A stretch of DNA of 64,000 nt. It comes from Prosopocoilus inquinatus. Lineage: Eukaryota > Arthropoda > Insecta > Coleoptera > Lucanidae. Below the pieces are notes generated by a model. It was not told the DNA's origin and did no database searches. It saw nothing but the letters and a program-made list of their open reading frames with translations. Every line of letters starts with the position of its first letter. Positions within the stretch are counted from its first letter, which is position 1. The position numbers and the translations under genes were made by a program. The stretch covers positions 13,226,501 through 13,290,500 of the forward strand of contig CM069877.1 of assembly GCA_036172665.1 (NCBI GenBank). Direction: 5' to 3'. Shown here piece by piece: positions 52,579 through 63,850 of the stretch.

Positions 52579-52909
52579 ACATAACCACACATAACTAGTA
52601 CATACATACTTCAAAGGAAAGCTTTAGTTCATTTGAATATTAGATGTAATGACTCGGAACATCGGTGTTGCCAAAACATCCGAAAATAACCTATAAATTT
52701 GTAATTTTTATTTTTTCTTGTTCAGGTTAAACAACTTGCACCGTTTAATTAAATCAGCAAGCGATTAATTAGATGAATTTTTATCTTAATCAGTAGTTAT
52801 TGTGACTTTTAGTACGCGATACCGACTCTATCAGGTGCAGACAATTTTGTTATTTATTGTTGGAAAAAATGTTATGCTCTTAGTCTAGTGTAAGGTATTA
52901 ACAGCGACA

Positions 52910-54697
52910 ATGCCGGATATAAAAATTGTACCCTTGGGTGCAGGCCAAGACGTCGGCCGCAGTTGCATCTTGTTGTCGATGGGAGGAAAAAATATAATGC
53001 TCGACTGTGGAATGCACATGGGATACAATGATGAGAGGAGATTCCCCGACTTCTCCTTTATCAGTTCCGAAGGCCCAATCACCCCTTACATCGATTGTGT
53101 TATTATATCGCATTTCCATTTAGATCATTGCGGCGCACTGCCGTACATGTCCGAGATGGTCGGCTACACGGGCCCAATCTACATGACACACCCCACGAAA
53201 GCAATCGCCCCGATTTTACTCGAGGACATGCGCAAGGTCTCCGTAGAAAAAAAAGGCGACCAGAACTTCTTCACATCCCAAATGATAAAGGACTGCATGA
53301 AAAAGGTTATAGCCGTCACACTTCATCAATCCGTCATGGTTGATACGGACCTTGAGATTAAAGCGTACTATGCGGGGCACGTGTTGGGGGCAGCGATGTT
53401 TTGGATTAGGGTGGGATCTCAGTCGGTCGTTTACACGGGGGATTATAACATGACACCCGATCGGCATTTGGGGGCCGCCTGGATTGACAAGTGCAGGCCT
53501 GACTTGCTTATATCCGAGTCGACGTATGCAACGACGATACGTGATTCGAAGCGATGTCGAGAGCGCGATTTCCTGAAGAAAGTGCACGAGTGCATCGACC
53601 GAGGGGGCAAAGTTTTAATCCCGGTGTTCGCTTTGGGGCGAGCTCAAGAACTGTGCATTTTGCTGGAGACCTACTGGGAAAGAATGAATCTCAAGGTGCC
53701 CGTTTATTTCGCCCTGGGCCTAACGGAGAAGGCCAACAATTACTACAAGATGTTCATCACGTGGACGAACCAGAAGATACGGAAGACGTTTGTGCAGAGG
53801 AACATGTTCGATTTCAAACATATCAAGCCGTTCGATCGGTTGTATATCGATAACCCAGGGCCGATGGTCGTTTTTGCAACGCCGGGGATGCTGCACGCTG
53901 GGTTGAGTTTACAGATATTTAAAAAGTGGGCACCCAATGAGAATAACATGGTGATAATGCCGGGGTTTTGCGTGCAGGGAACTGTGGGGCATAAAATCTT
54001 GAATGGGGCAAAGAAGATCGAGTTCGAAAACAGGCAGATTGTGGAAGTGAAAATGTCCGTCGAGTACATGTCGTTTTCGGCCCATGCGGATGCCAAGGGG
54101 ATAATGCAGCTGATCCAATACTGCGAGCCGAGGCATGTGATGCTCGTGCATGGGGAACAAGCGAAAATGGAGTTCCTGAAGGAGAAGATCAAGCAAGAGT
54201 TTAATCTGGAGTGTTATAATCCCGCAAACGGTGAGACGTGTGTTATAACAACCCCCGTTAAAATCCCCGTGGATGTTTCTTTGCCTTTGCTGAAGGCCGA
54301 GGCCCGCAAATTTAATTCTTTGCCCCCTGACCCGAAACGTCGCAGGATTTTACACGGGGTCTTAGTGATGAAGGATAGTTCAGTGTGCCTCATGGATGTC
54401 GATGACGCTTGCAAGGAGGCCGGCATTAACAGACATATCATAAGGTTCACGTCAACGGTGCACCTGCACGATCCAGGACCGTCGTTGACAACGGCCCACA
54501 AGCTGCATGCTTTGATGAAGGAGAAGCTGCCGCAGTGGTCCGTTACTTTAATGGAGGGATCCATTTCGATAGAATCTGTATTGGTAAAAGTAGAAGGAGA
54601 CGATGATGAACAAAAAAGTGTGTATGTGTCTTGGACTAACCAGGATGAGGACTTAGGAAGTTATATCCTAGGCCTTCTGAACGCAATGGGACAGTAA
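52910..54697 (+). CDS. IntS11: Integrator complex subunit 11 (endonuclease), intronless
   Basis: 595 residues against about 600 in human, from ATG at 52910 to TAA. It is the metallo-beta-lactamase/beta-CASP endonuclease of the nuclear Integrator complex, which cuts snRNA 3' ends and terminates short RNA polymerase II transcripts. Visible motifs: HFHLDH at 68-73 (zinc ligands), GDYN with D178, SEST with E203 (catalytic glutamate in human numbering), SFSAHAD with H392, and VMLVHGE with H414. The positions coincide with the human protein, so the copy is catalytically complete. The C-terminal part (about 450-595) matches the IntS9-binding region in length. The single uninterrupted exon contrasts with the intron-rich neighbours. 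It is GC-richer than its surroundings. It converges with PolE1, about 350 bp apart. An ancient intronless gene or a functional retrocopy would both fit. Confidence 0.96.
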   Translation: MPDIKIVPLGAGQDVGRSCILLSMGGKNIMLDCGMHMGYNDERRFPDFSFISSEGPITPYIDCVIISHFHLDHCGALPYMSEMVGYTGPIYMTHPTKAIAPILLEDMRKVSVEKKGDQNFFTSQMIKDCMKKVIAVTLHQSVMVDTDLEIKAYYAGHVLGAAMFWIRVGSQSVVYTGDYNMTPDRHLGAAWIDKCRPDLLISESTYATTIRDSKRCRERDFLKKVHECIDRGGKVLIPVFALGRAQELCILLETYWERMNLKVPVYFALGLTEKANNYYKMFITWTNQKIRKTFVQRNMFDFKHIKPFDRLYIDNPGPMVVFATPGMLHAGLSLQIFKKWAPNENNMVIMPGFCVQGTVGHKILNGAKKIEFENRQIVEVKMSVEYMSFSAHADAKGIMQLIQYCEPRHVMLVHGEQAKMEFLKEKIKQEFNLECYNPANGETCVITTPVKIPVDVSLPLLKAEARKFNSLPPDPKRRRILHGVLVMKDSSVCLMDVDDACKEAGINRHIIRFTSTVHLHDPGPSLTTAHKLHALMKEKLPQWSVTLMEGSISIESVLVKVEGDDDEQKSVYVSWTNQDEDLGSYILGLLNAMGQ

Positions 54698-55047
54698 TTT
54701 TCATTCACGGTTGGTTATTTTGTTTTTTTTTTTTGTTTTGTATAAAAAGGGTTGTATACGAATGTTTAATTAAATTTTGTATATTCAGATGTTATAGTAT
54801 TTTAACTTTTCTGCAGGCAAGCAAGCAAGCAATATACAATGCCTTCAAATAATGCAACAACAATAATAAAAAGTAGGTACCTGACTTATCAACTTTATCA
54901 CTTTTAAAATGTGAAACGTCCTATTTTGGAACAGTCTCTAATTAATTAATTAATAAAGGAATGAAAACGCAAGGATTGTTTCATTGGTAATAAGAGAATT
55001 AGGCTGTGCTTCAATCAATTAAAAAAAAAATTAATCGTGATTTATTT
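54698..55047. other. Convergent intergenic spacer with IntS11 and PolE1 3' ends
   Basis: It holds the 3' UTRs of both genes. Candidate AATAAA signals for the plus strand lie near 54866 and 54952; (GCAA)n at about 54818 is a short microsatellite. Confidence 0.5.
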
Positions 55048-58000
55048 TCAACCAACCAGCTGTAATGTCTGATAAATAGTTTCTCTCAACGCAGTCATAT
55101 TAAAGACCTCGGCTAAATGATGGAAAGTCCGCAGCAAATTCAGAAGGTCTACCCGTGATTGGAGCTCTCGAAAGTCTCCTGCGCACTGGCAGTGCTTGGT
55201 GAGGTTTTCCATTTTAATCTAAAAACACAAGAGCTCTTAACGCTCTTAAGGTAAATTGTTTGCACCTCGAGATATATTATTACCTGCGCGCATTTTTTAC
55301 ATTGCAAATCCTGCAAGTTATAAGCCAGCAGTTTTCTTGTGACGATATCCAGGAGGAGACTCTCGATTTCCGAATTGTCGTAAGGCGTGCTGCACAGGGG
55401 GCACAGCCAGGCAGTCTCGCTCTTGTGTGAATCCCGCCCCAAATCCAAGTCGCAACAGTGATTGCAGGCCTTACAAATCAGCTGGGGGATTATGTAAGAA
55501 ATGGTCGTGTCCTTCCAGGTGGCACTCTCAGAAAATTCACCGACTCCTACAATACATCGTTATTAAAAAAAAAAATTCAAGAATAACCCCCTCCTCCTCC
55601 TCCTCTCCCAATCATACCAACAAGCCGAAGCAGGTTGCCGCGCAGAGTACAAACAGCATCTTCGACAGCCGGATCCAACCCCAAAATATGGCAGACGGCT
55701 TTGACGAATTCCAGTGCAGGGTAAAACCCGGTGTCCTTGTTCAGGGGGAGTCGACTTTTAATCTTCTCCGTGATCCTAAAATCGAGAGAAGATAATCTCA
55801 AGAAATTATTTACTCGACAGGATTCCCATTTCACTTTCATCGATACATTTCCCGACTTTCAATTAAAAAAAAAAAACCACCGATTGCGCTTATGCAACTT
55901 TCTCACTTTTTAAACATTTGTTTGTTTTTTTTTTAATTTTAGAACAGAAATGATGCATAATAATTAACAGATAAAATAGCGACATCTTACTATCGCTTTT
56001 TGACCTGACATTGCAGTAGGGTAGACAAATTGAAGCGGGATTTGCTCCTAATAAGTTCCCCATGCAAGGCGGCCATGCTTGCTGTCAAAGCATAATGAAA
56101 ATTTTAGAAAAATTTTGTGCAAATCGTTTTTGATTGCAGCGAGAACCTCGAGCAGCCTCTGGACAGCTGTTTCAGCCCTGCTTGGGGCTTCTTCTGCAGA
56201 GACGTAGCTCGACATTCCCGCTGCAAACAAAAACGACTTGCCCAATTTATTCGCATTTGCGATGTAAGAGTGATGAAGAAGCCCCAAGCAGGGTTGAAAC
56301 AGCTGTCCAGAGGCTGCTCGAGGTTCTCGCTGCAATCAAAAACGATTTGCACAAAATTTTTCTAAAATTTTCATTATGCTTTGACAGCAAGCATGGCCGC
56401 CTTGCATGGGGAACTTATTAGGAGCAAATCCCGCTTCAATTTGTCTACCCTACTGCAATGTCAGGTCAAAAAGCGATAGTAAGATGTCGCTATTTTATCT
56501 GTTCATCACTCTTACATCGCAAATGCGAATAAATTGGGCAAGTCGTTTTTGTTTGCAGCGGGAATGTCGAGCTACGTCTCTGCTGAAGAAGCCCCAAGCA
56601 GGGCTGAAACAGCTGTCCAGAGGCTGCTCGAGGTTCTCGCTGCAATCAAAAACGATTTGCACAAAATTTTTCCATAATAATTAACGTAACTTATTTATTT
56701 TTTATTGTCACGTGTATTGTGTAGAAAATATTTAAATCACCTTTAAAAATTATAAGCAATTAATCTCAATAAGGTGCTTTCGTTTAAAAAATCAAAAGCT
56801 TTAATACAGGCAATCCTACGAACACGGCGGCTTGTATGGTTGCCTATATTGAAGACTTCAAAAAAGACCTAACGATTTAGATGAAACAATGGGTTTGTTT
56901 GTTTGTATTGCTCGGAGTTGCTCTAAAAGCTATAAAATATAGTCTGCAGTCTCATTCGTTTATCTCGCACCAAAGAAACCTCGAACCGTGATTAAAAACA
57001 ACATTTTACAGTGCAACTCCGAGAAATACAAACAAACAAACCTATTAATTCTACTAAATTTCTTATACAAGAAGCTTTAATATAGGCAATTCGACGAACA
57101 CGGCTGCCTGTATGGTTGCCTACATTGAAGACTTTACAATTTACTTACCCGAAGCAATTCTACTAATTTTTTCTTTATTCAAGAAGCTTTAATATAGGCA
57201 ATCCGATGAACACGGCTGCTTGTATGCTTGCCAACATTGAAGATTTAAAAATTTACTTAAAGAAAGCAATTCTACTAATTTTTTATACGAGAAGCCTTAG
57301 TATAGGCAATCCGATAAACACGGCTGCGTGTATGGTTGCCTACATTGAAGACTTCACAATTTATTTAGACGAAGCAATTCTACTAATTTCCTTTTATACA
57401 AGAAGCCTTAATATAGACAATCTGACGAACATGGCTGCGTGTATGGTTGCCTACAATGAAGATTTCACAATTCACTTAAAGGAAACAATTCTACTATTTT
57501 TTTATACAAGAAGTCATAATATAGGCAATCCGATGAACACGGCTGCTTGTATGGTTGCTTACATTGAAGACTTCACAATTTACTTAGACGAAGCAATTCT
57601 ACTAAATTATTTATATAATATAGGCAATTCGACGAACACAGCTGCTTGTATGGTTGCCTACTTTGAGGTCTTCACAATTTACTTACATGAAGCTATTCAA
57701 TTGTTTTATACAAGAAGCCTTAATATAGGCAATACGGCTGCTTGTATGGTTGCCTACATTGAAGACTTCACAATTTACTTAGATGAAGCAATTCTGCTAT
57801 TTTTTATACAAGAAGCCTTAATACAGGCAATCAAACGAACATGGCTGATTGTGTGGTTGCCTACATTGAAGACTTCACAATTCACTTAGAGGAAGCAATT
57901 CTGCTATTTTTTATACAAGAAATCAAAATATAGGCAATCCGATGAACACAGCTGCTTGTATGGTGGCCTACTTTGGGGTCTTCACAATTTACTTAGATGA

Positions 58001-60310
58001 AGCAATTTAATTTTTTTATACAAGAAGCCTTAATATAGGCAATCCGACGAATACGGCTGCTTGTATGGTTGCCTACACTGAAGACTTACAATTTACTTAA
58101 ATGAAGCAATTCTACTATTTTTTTATACAAGAAATCATAACATAGGCAATCCGATGAACACAGCTGCTTGTATGGTTGCCTACTTTGCGGTCTTCACAAT
58201 TTACTTAGATGAAGCAATTCATTTTTTTTATACAAGAAGCCTTAGTATAGGCAATCTGACGAACACGACTGCTTGTATGCTTGCCTATATTGAAGACTCC
58301 ACGATTTACTTATACGAAGCAGTTCTACTAATTTCTTTTTATATTTCAAATAATTTTCCATTTTTTTCCAATTTTAGAAAACAAATTCGTATTTAAGTTT
58401 CTACTTCTTCAATTAATTTCAGACTTTTGTTTGTTAAAACAATTGACATTGTGAATCTTTTCACAATTCCCAGTGAGTGGGAAGTCTGCTCGAGTTCTGT
58501 TTCTTACTGAAAGAGGTTTTGGCTTATCTCTCCTGCGATGATCTCCTTGGCGAACTCCAGTACTTTATCGTAGGTGCCCAGTCCGAAAGACGGTTGGCTG
58601 AGAACGATGTGCCTTTGGCCATGCTCGAGCTCGTTTAGTTTTATGTAGACCGCATTGATGTAGCCGGCTATGACTGCGTTGAAACTACCACGACAGCCCG
58701 CTGCTTCCGGTAGTTGCTCGGCTATGTTCCAGTTCATTACAACAATAGGCTGGGAAGCAATTAAAAAATTCCAAAATATGAACTTGTGATGGGGGTATTA
58801 CTTACTCCGTCGTCTTCTTTGTCACTGTCGTCATCATCGTCATCGTCAGTTCTGTTTTGTCGAGTGTTTTCCTCCACTTCGTTGTTTTGTTGAGGCAACT
58901 TGCCACGAAGGCCTGCGTAATTAGCAGCGTCTAACCAAACCAATTGCTCCCAACATTGACTAAATTAAAAAAAAAAAAAAAAGAAACTCATACTTAAGAT
59001 TATTAAAGTCGCTTTTTCGCGATAAATACTTCTCCAAATATTCGTTTAATATTCAAAAATTTGTGTTTTCGTGTCAAATTTAAAAATGTCACAGCGAAAA
59101 TGTTTAAAAAAAATTGTTGCAAATCGTTTTTGATTGTAAAGTATTTCTATAACCTTGTTCATATACAGGATGTTCATGGGAAGCCGCTACAATAGCAAAC
59201 TTTCTTATTCGTACTTTTACGAAGTAACTTAAATTAGAAAAGTTTTAGGACCTTTCCTCTTCAATCTTTTGGTACCTTCGGAAAAACAAATGGCTACCGG
59301 GTTTCCGAGATTTTCAATTGTTTTTCAACTTTTTCAAATGGAACGTTGGGTTTTTTATCATCGCATCGCGTTCAGGATGACAAATTAATTATGTTACTAA
59401 AAACATTAGGCGTGTTCTTTTTACCGCAAAACTCATGTCAACTCAGATAAACGTCATTTCCATTGACATGAACAAGTAAGTATGAACTGTGATTTCGATC
59501 TCCTACCTTGTCACTCGTGCACTCCTATTGGTTGCCAGGTTGAAATACTCATTCAAACTTACTTGTTCGTGCGAACGGAAATGACGTTTATCTGAGTTGA
59601 AATGAGTTTTGCGGTAAAAAGAACACACCTATTATCTCCCAAAAAAACAAAATCAACAAAATCCTGGCGTTCACGGAAAATGGCTACAATAGCTAACTTC
59701 TTTATGTGACGTTTTACGAGGTAGCTTAAATTAGAAAAGTTTCAGGACCCTTCCTGCTCGATTTTATGGTACGTTCGGAGAAACAAATGACTAAAAGGTT
59801 TTCTCTTGTTTGAAGTGTTGGCGCCAAAATGCTCTTACATTCTTTTTTATGATTGGCTGAAATACATTTTTGCTGAAATATGGTGGAACCAATAAAAAAG
59901 TGCACGTCATTCTGCCAGATTCTAACTACTAATTAACTAGAGGCAAAAGGGTCTGTAACTACTGTGACTAGAACTGTTATTATAAAAAAGCGCCATCCGG
60001 TGCAAAGCATGGAAAACACCTTGTGCACGGCTAACTAAATCCTTAACAAATTTACCTGTAAGAAATTTCTAGCGAATGAAACAGTTCCTTATTCCGGATG
60101 GACGTGATGACGAACTCGATGTTGGCCACGGCGTCACCGGCGGCCCTTTTCTTGGTGCATATGATGATCTTGTTGAAGTTCGCGTAGATTATATAGCAGC
60201 CGAGCCTTTTGAATTCCGCCACCAGTTGTATGAATAATTTCTTCATCAGGTTTTGCAAAGTGCGGACCAAGGCCGGGTCGTACAGGAGAGACTTCGGAGA
60301 TCGTAACCAT
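55048..60310 (-). CDS. PolE1: DNA polymerase epsilon catalytic subunit, C-terminal six exons (5' part outside window)
   Basis: Minus-strand exons: 60310-60056, 58959-58806, 58749-58508, 55775-55618, 55546-55284, 55218-55048. All are GT-AG and phase-consistent, giving the last 413 residues and TGA at 55050-55048. Matching blocks follow human POLE in order: [17 protein letters not shown]...[32 protein letters not shown], an acidic linker ([14 protein letters not shown]), [37 protein letters not shown], then two zinc-binding modules: CKACNHC...CPLC (CysA) and CKKC...CQC (CysB). These belong to the inactive second polymerase half and the C-terminal domain that binds accessory subunits of this leading-strand replicative polymerase. 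The catalytic half would lie beyond position 64000. The 60310 exon starts in phase 2, so a previous exon must exist. The intron 58507-55776 is filled by repeats. Confidence 0.93.
55966..56695. repeat. Palindromic double copy of the 310-bp repeat in a PolE1 intron
   Basis: A forward unit (55970-56277) runs to GTAAGAGTGATGA, then switches to reverse orientation at AGAAGCCCCAAGCAGG (56278) and continues to 56690. The two halves pair over most of their length. It is close to the 754-2510 copies although 55 kb away. Confidence 0.9.
57060..58330. repeat. Minisatellite of about 105-115 bp, about 12 units
   Basis: The unit contains ACAAGAAGCCTTAATATAGG, CAATCCGACGAACACGGCTG, CTTGTATGGTTGCCTACATT and GAAGACTTCACAATTTACTT. 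TAGGCAA and TTGCCTA within each unit can pair as a hairpin. A solitary unit lies at 56800-56870. The unit keeps one frame open for 227 codons by chance of its length and composition. It lies in the PolE1 intron 58507-55776. Confidence 0.9.
59090..59140. repeat. Short fragment of the 310-bp repeat end
   Basis: GTTGCAAATCGTTTTTGATTG preceded by an A-rich tract, as at the unit start near 770. Confidence 0.5.
59409..59630. mobile_element. Intact 222-bp MITE
   Basis: AGGCGTGTTCTTTTTACCGC is mirrored by GCGGTAAAAAGAACACACCT, with inner inverted pairs GATAAACGTCATTTCC and ACAAGTAAGT. It is the unsplit sibling of 26480-27850 and lies in a PolE1 intron (60055-58960). Confidence 0.85.
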
Positions 60311-60892
60311 CTAAATGACACATTTTTTCTTCTTCTTACTTTAATTGGAACAAAATCTTTAAAAAGGAGTCTTTTGAAAATGGAGAAAGCCTTGAAGCTG
60401 ACATTTTTGAAAATTTTAATTTTTATGCGTAGCAACAGATGGCGCTACTTCTTGGAACTGTTACTAGAATCGTTAAAGTCCCTAGATTGCCAAAGTACCA
60501 CGATAGGTATACGTTGTTCACAAATTAAAAAAATAACCACCTGTTGCATTATGTTGGTATAAAACATAAGTCCCCTATAGGACATCATCAAAATACTAAG
60601 TTGGCAAGGTATTTGAAGTTTCATGTCAAAGTAATTTGTCAATTCAATTGTACTATTCGATTATTTACATTTATTTTCATTTTAATGAGCCGTTTCAATT
60701 AATTACAGTTTGTTTGTTTTAAAATTGCTTGCGAACGATAAGGTAAAAACCATGAATCTATCATAATTATTAAATTTAGAACCAGGGATTTGTTCCGAAC
60801 TTATAACCTTACCGTTTATTGCCAATTTTGTTACCAAATTTTTAACTAGGACACTGTTTCCGGTTGTATTTTTCAGAAGGCAACACCGCCAG

Positions 60893-61055
60893 TGGTCTTT
60901 TAATTTGTGTGAATAGTGTTTCGAATAGTTTGGAGCTGAATTTCGTAGTTGTTGCAACAAAACACCTGACTTGAATTTTTTTATTGACAGTTCATTTGTA
61001 AATAACCATAATTTAATCCAAACAAGTTTTAAAAATAGAGAGATTCAAAGAAAAG
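60893..61055. mobile_element. Fragment of the 5773-6937 hAT-like element
   Basis: The words TTCGAATAGTTTGGA, CAACAAAACACCTGACTTGA and GGTTATTTACAAA-like sequence match 6140-6300 in reverse orientation. Confidence 0.6.
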
Positions 61056-61125
61056 ACTATTACCTTCATATGAGCCAATCACAATCGATTGCTGAGTAAG
61101 CAACTCAGCCGCTGAACGCGCCCAA
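61056..61125. mobile_element. Half copy of palindromic MITE P
   Basis: TATTACCTTCATATGAGCCA to GCCGCTGAACGCGCCCAATG matches the right half of 28248-28370. Confidence 0.75.
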
Positions 61126-61250
61126 TGTATTTCTGGATATGTGCTTCCCACGATTTATTCTGTCAGTAGCAGGATAAGCCATAAATGAACAAAATGCCGT
61201 GGTTTAGTAATAATTTCAACCGCAATTTTTACGCCACAATTTCTTTAATT

Positions 61251-61277
61251 AGAGAGAAAGAGAGAGAGAGAGAGAGA
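61251..61277. repeat. GA microsatellite
   Basis: About ten GA units on the plus strand. Confidence 0.85.
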
Positions 61278-61634
61278 CGATGGGAAAGAAATTAAATGTA
61301 ACGTTTCTCATTTGAGTTTTTAGTTTCAATCACCACCAACAGATAGCGCTGCTGCTTCTTTTTTTTTTAAGTAACAGCGGCGTAGAACCGGGACAGTTCC
61401 TTTGCTGATTGTTTACGATAACTCACGATCCTTGAGAGGGAATTTTAAAATAATAATGAAGAAATAATTTTCTTTTAAAGTAAGATGAACAATTTTAACA
61501 AATTAATGTAATCAACTTTATTACAAAATAAATTTAATTTTTTATAAATGAAATTGGCTTCCTGTTTATTGAATTTTGAAAACGTGGTAGTTGATCGGGT
61601 TTTTAGGACAAAAAAAAAAGATTCTAAATCATTC

Positions 61635-61677
61635 AGCTGACCAGTTTCGGTTTCATTTCAAAACCTTCATCAGAGCC
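61635..61677 (-). ncRNA. Minimal hammerhead ribozyme motif, second subfamily
   Basis: On the minus strand: stem I GGCT (61677-61674), box CTGATGA (61673-61667), stem II GGTTT/AAACC with loop TGAAATG, box GAAA, C/G stem III with a two-base loop, cleavage triplet GTC, and stem I partner AGCT. The inverted copy at about 62014-62056 has CCGATGA in the first box and is likely dead. Confidence 0.6.
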
Positions 61678-61757
61678 TAAAAGGTATACAGTGAGATTCT
61701 ATCAACTAACAATTAAAAAAAGATTTTACCTGTGATTAAAATAAAAACGATAAAAAT

Positions 61758-61925
61758 TTTTGTTGCAAATCGTTTTTGATTGCAGTGAAAACCTCGAGCA
61801 GCCTCTGTACAGTTGTTTCAGCCCTGCTTGGGGCTTCGTCAGCAGAGACGTAGCTCGACATTCAAACAAAACGAATTGTCCAATTCATTCGCAATTGCGA
61901 TGTAAGAGTGATGAATAGATAAACT
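61758..61925 (+). repeat. Fragment of the 310-bp repeat
   Basis: TTGCAAATCGTTTTTGATTG to GCGATGTAAGAGTGATGAAT, with a deletion near the CCCGCTGCAAAC position. Confidence 0.8.
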
Positions 61926-63311
61926 ACAAACCATCGTAAGATTGTCGTCAGAGGTCAGAGGTAAAATCTTTTTTAATTGTTAGTTGATAGAATGTCATTG
62001 AATACCTTTTAGGCTCCGATGAAGGTTTTGAAATAAAACCGAAACTGGTCAGCTGAATGATTTAGAATCTTTTTTGTCCTAAAAACCCGATTAATTTTTT
62101 ATATTCGTCATTTATGTATGTATTGGAATAAAGTAAGTTTAATATTTATATTTAGTAGCAAAATGTTCCCACTCGCGGAATTGGAACATTTTGCTCGACT
62201 CGTTCAGTTTATTCTCTGATCAAAAGTATGAGAGAGAGCAACTGCGTTTCACTGTATGTAAAAGTGAATAAACCGAACAGTTCAGAGGTGATTGATGAAA
62301 ACGAATGCGGCTTCAATATAAGCATGAATAACAAACGATTTTAAAATATCGGCAAACTTCGGCTCGGAGCCCGTCTGTCTCTAGTCGCTTCTTCCTGTCG
62401 CCAGCAGGAAAGCTAAACAGAGCTTCGCGTGCCGCAAACTTATATTAATCTCCACTAAGGGCGCTTATTACCGTTTCCCTTCTTACTTTCTTAGCGGTTC
62501 CAGAATAATGTGGTTCAATTATAATGAACTAAAAAGTTAATTCACTTAAAAAAAATTCTGAGGCATGGCATGAGGAAAACGAAACTAAAAATGTGAACTA
62601 ATTTGAAGAATTTTTACAGAAAAAACTTGACTCTCATTTCAAGAAGTCCTAAGTGCACAAAACAAAGAAATAAGAAGGACCTGAACTGAAACCGAATGAC
62701 TGACTTTTTAAAAATATGTTAAGTTAATTTTGTTATAACCAAAAGTGTGAAGATCTTAACATCAAAGATTCTTACAGAAAATAGAATCTCATCTCGTCGC
62801 ATTCAAAAGTTTGCATTATACTTTATGATTCAGAATTGTCCCCAGATAATTTTTAGGGTGAACAGAACATCAAAAAATAAGGTCACCTTTTTTCAAAAGT
62901 GAATAGTAGGGGAGTTATAAGCCTTGAAAAAGTGTGAAAAATATAGTTTTCTGGCAGTATCTTCTGTACCCTTCAAGTTATCGAGTTAATGTTTTAAACC
63001 CAGATATAAGACACCTAACTGCCCAAAAATTTGCGAAGAAAATATTTTTTTAATTATTTGGCACAACGAAGGTTTTCATGTTTCAATAAACGAAATAGTT
63101 CTTGAGTAATTGCGGTTTAAAAGTTAATATACATCTTATTTTTTGATGTTCTAATCAGCGAAGGACGAAACCGAAAATAAATAACTTGAAAAGATCTTCT
63201 TGGACCAATTGTTATATCACGAATGATTCATTAGTTATAACTTTGGAGGTATTGACGCTGGGCTCATATTTCGTGATTTTGATATTTTAATACAAAGATT
63301 CTTAACTGTTA

Positions 63312-63455
63312 CTTTAAGTACAAAGTTTTTTTAATCTCGAACCGGACAGAAAAATGAACGGAAAACACTCAACGTTTCGCTATAGATTTATACCTTCATT
63401 TTTCTGTCCGGTTCGAGATTAAAAAAACTTTGTACTTACAATTTTCATCGGACAA
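63312..63455. mobile_element. Penelope-like fold-back fragment, truncated ribozyme
   Basis: The same AAGTACAAAGTTTTTTTAAT and CTCGAACCGGACAGAAA arms as 42690-42875. The ribozyme half carrying CTGACGA is deleted (CTATAGATTTATACCTTC). Confidence 0.65.
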
Positions 63456-63622
63456 GAACAAACTTCAATTATGTTACTTTAAGGTTTACAATTTTTTTTT
63501 CTTCATTGAAAATACCAGGTAAGTGTATTTATTACATGGGTAAAAGTTTGATTAAAAATGTTGTAAAGCAATAACGTTGCAAAATAATGGGAGTACAATT
63601 TATAAGAATTAAAACAAATATA

Positions 63623-63850
63623 CAGTTGAAAGCAAAAAAAAGTAGACAAACTACAGTTTCCTGTAAACATTCTTTCTGAAAATGGTAGTGGATGATTTCA
63701 CAGATAACATTAAAAAAAAAATTAAAAGCTTTCAAAATTAATAAGTTTAAAACTTTGGTAAAATCTGTGAATTCGTCTTTAATCTATGGCATTTTGAGAA
63801 ACAATAATTACAGGAAACTGTAGTTTGTCTACTTTTTTTGCTTTCAACTG
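63623..63850. mobile_element. 228-bp TA-flanked MITE
   Basis: CAGTTGAAAGCAAAAAAA with AGTAGACAAACTACAGTTTC and the mirror at the right end, flanked by TA. It is related to the flanks of 40835-46925 and to the inner repeat of 5773-6937. Confidence 0.85.

Larger units (their letters stand above)
61590..62105. mobile_element. Fold-back element with hammerhead-bearing arms around a 310-bp-repeat fragment
   Basis: The arm 61590-61745 (GATCGGGTTTTTAGGAC, GATTCTAAATCATTCAGCTG, CTTTTTTTAATTGTTAG complement) is repeated inverted at 61955-62105. Between them lies a 310-bp-family fragment (61758-61925). Confidence 0.7.

Noticed and set aside
53095..54564. Frames in other phases or antisense to IntS11
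   Set aside because: Shadows of the IntS11 coding sequence, with no independent evidence.
57206..57889. 227-codon repetitive protein
   Set aside because: It follows a minisatellite inside a PolE1 intron; the frame breaks between units with different lengths.
62330..62500. GC-richer patch that might be a structured RNA
   Set aside because: No tRNA, rRNA or snRNA consensus boxes and no convincing cloverleaf could be drawn.
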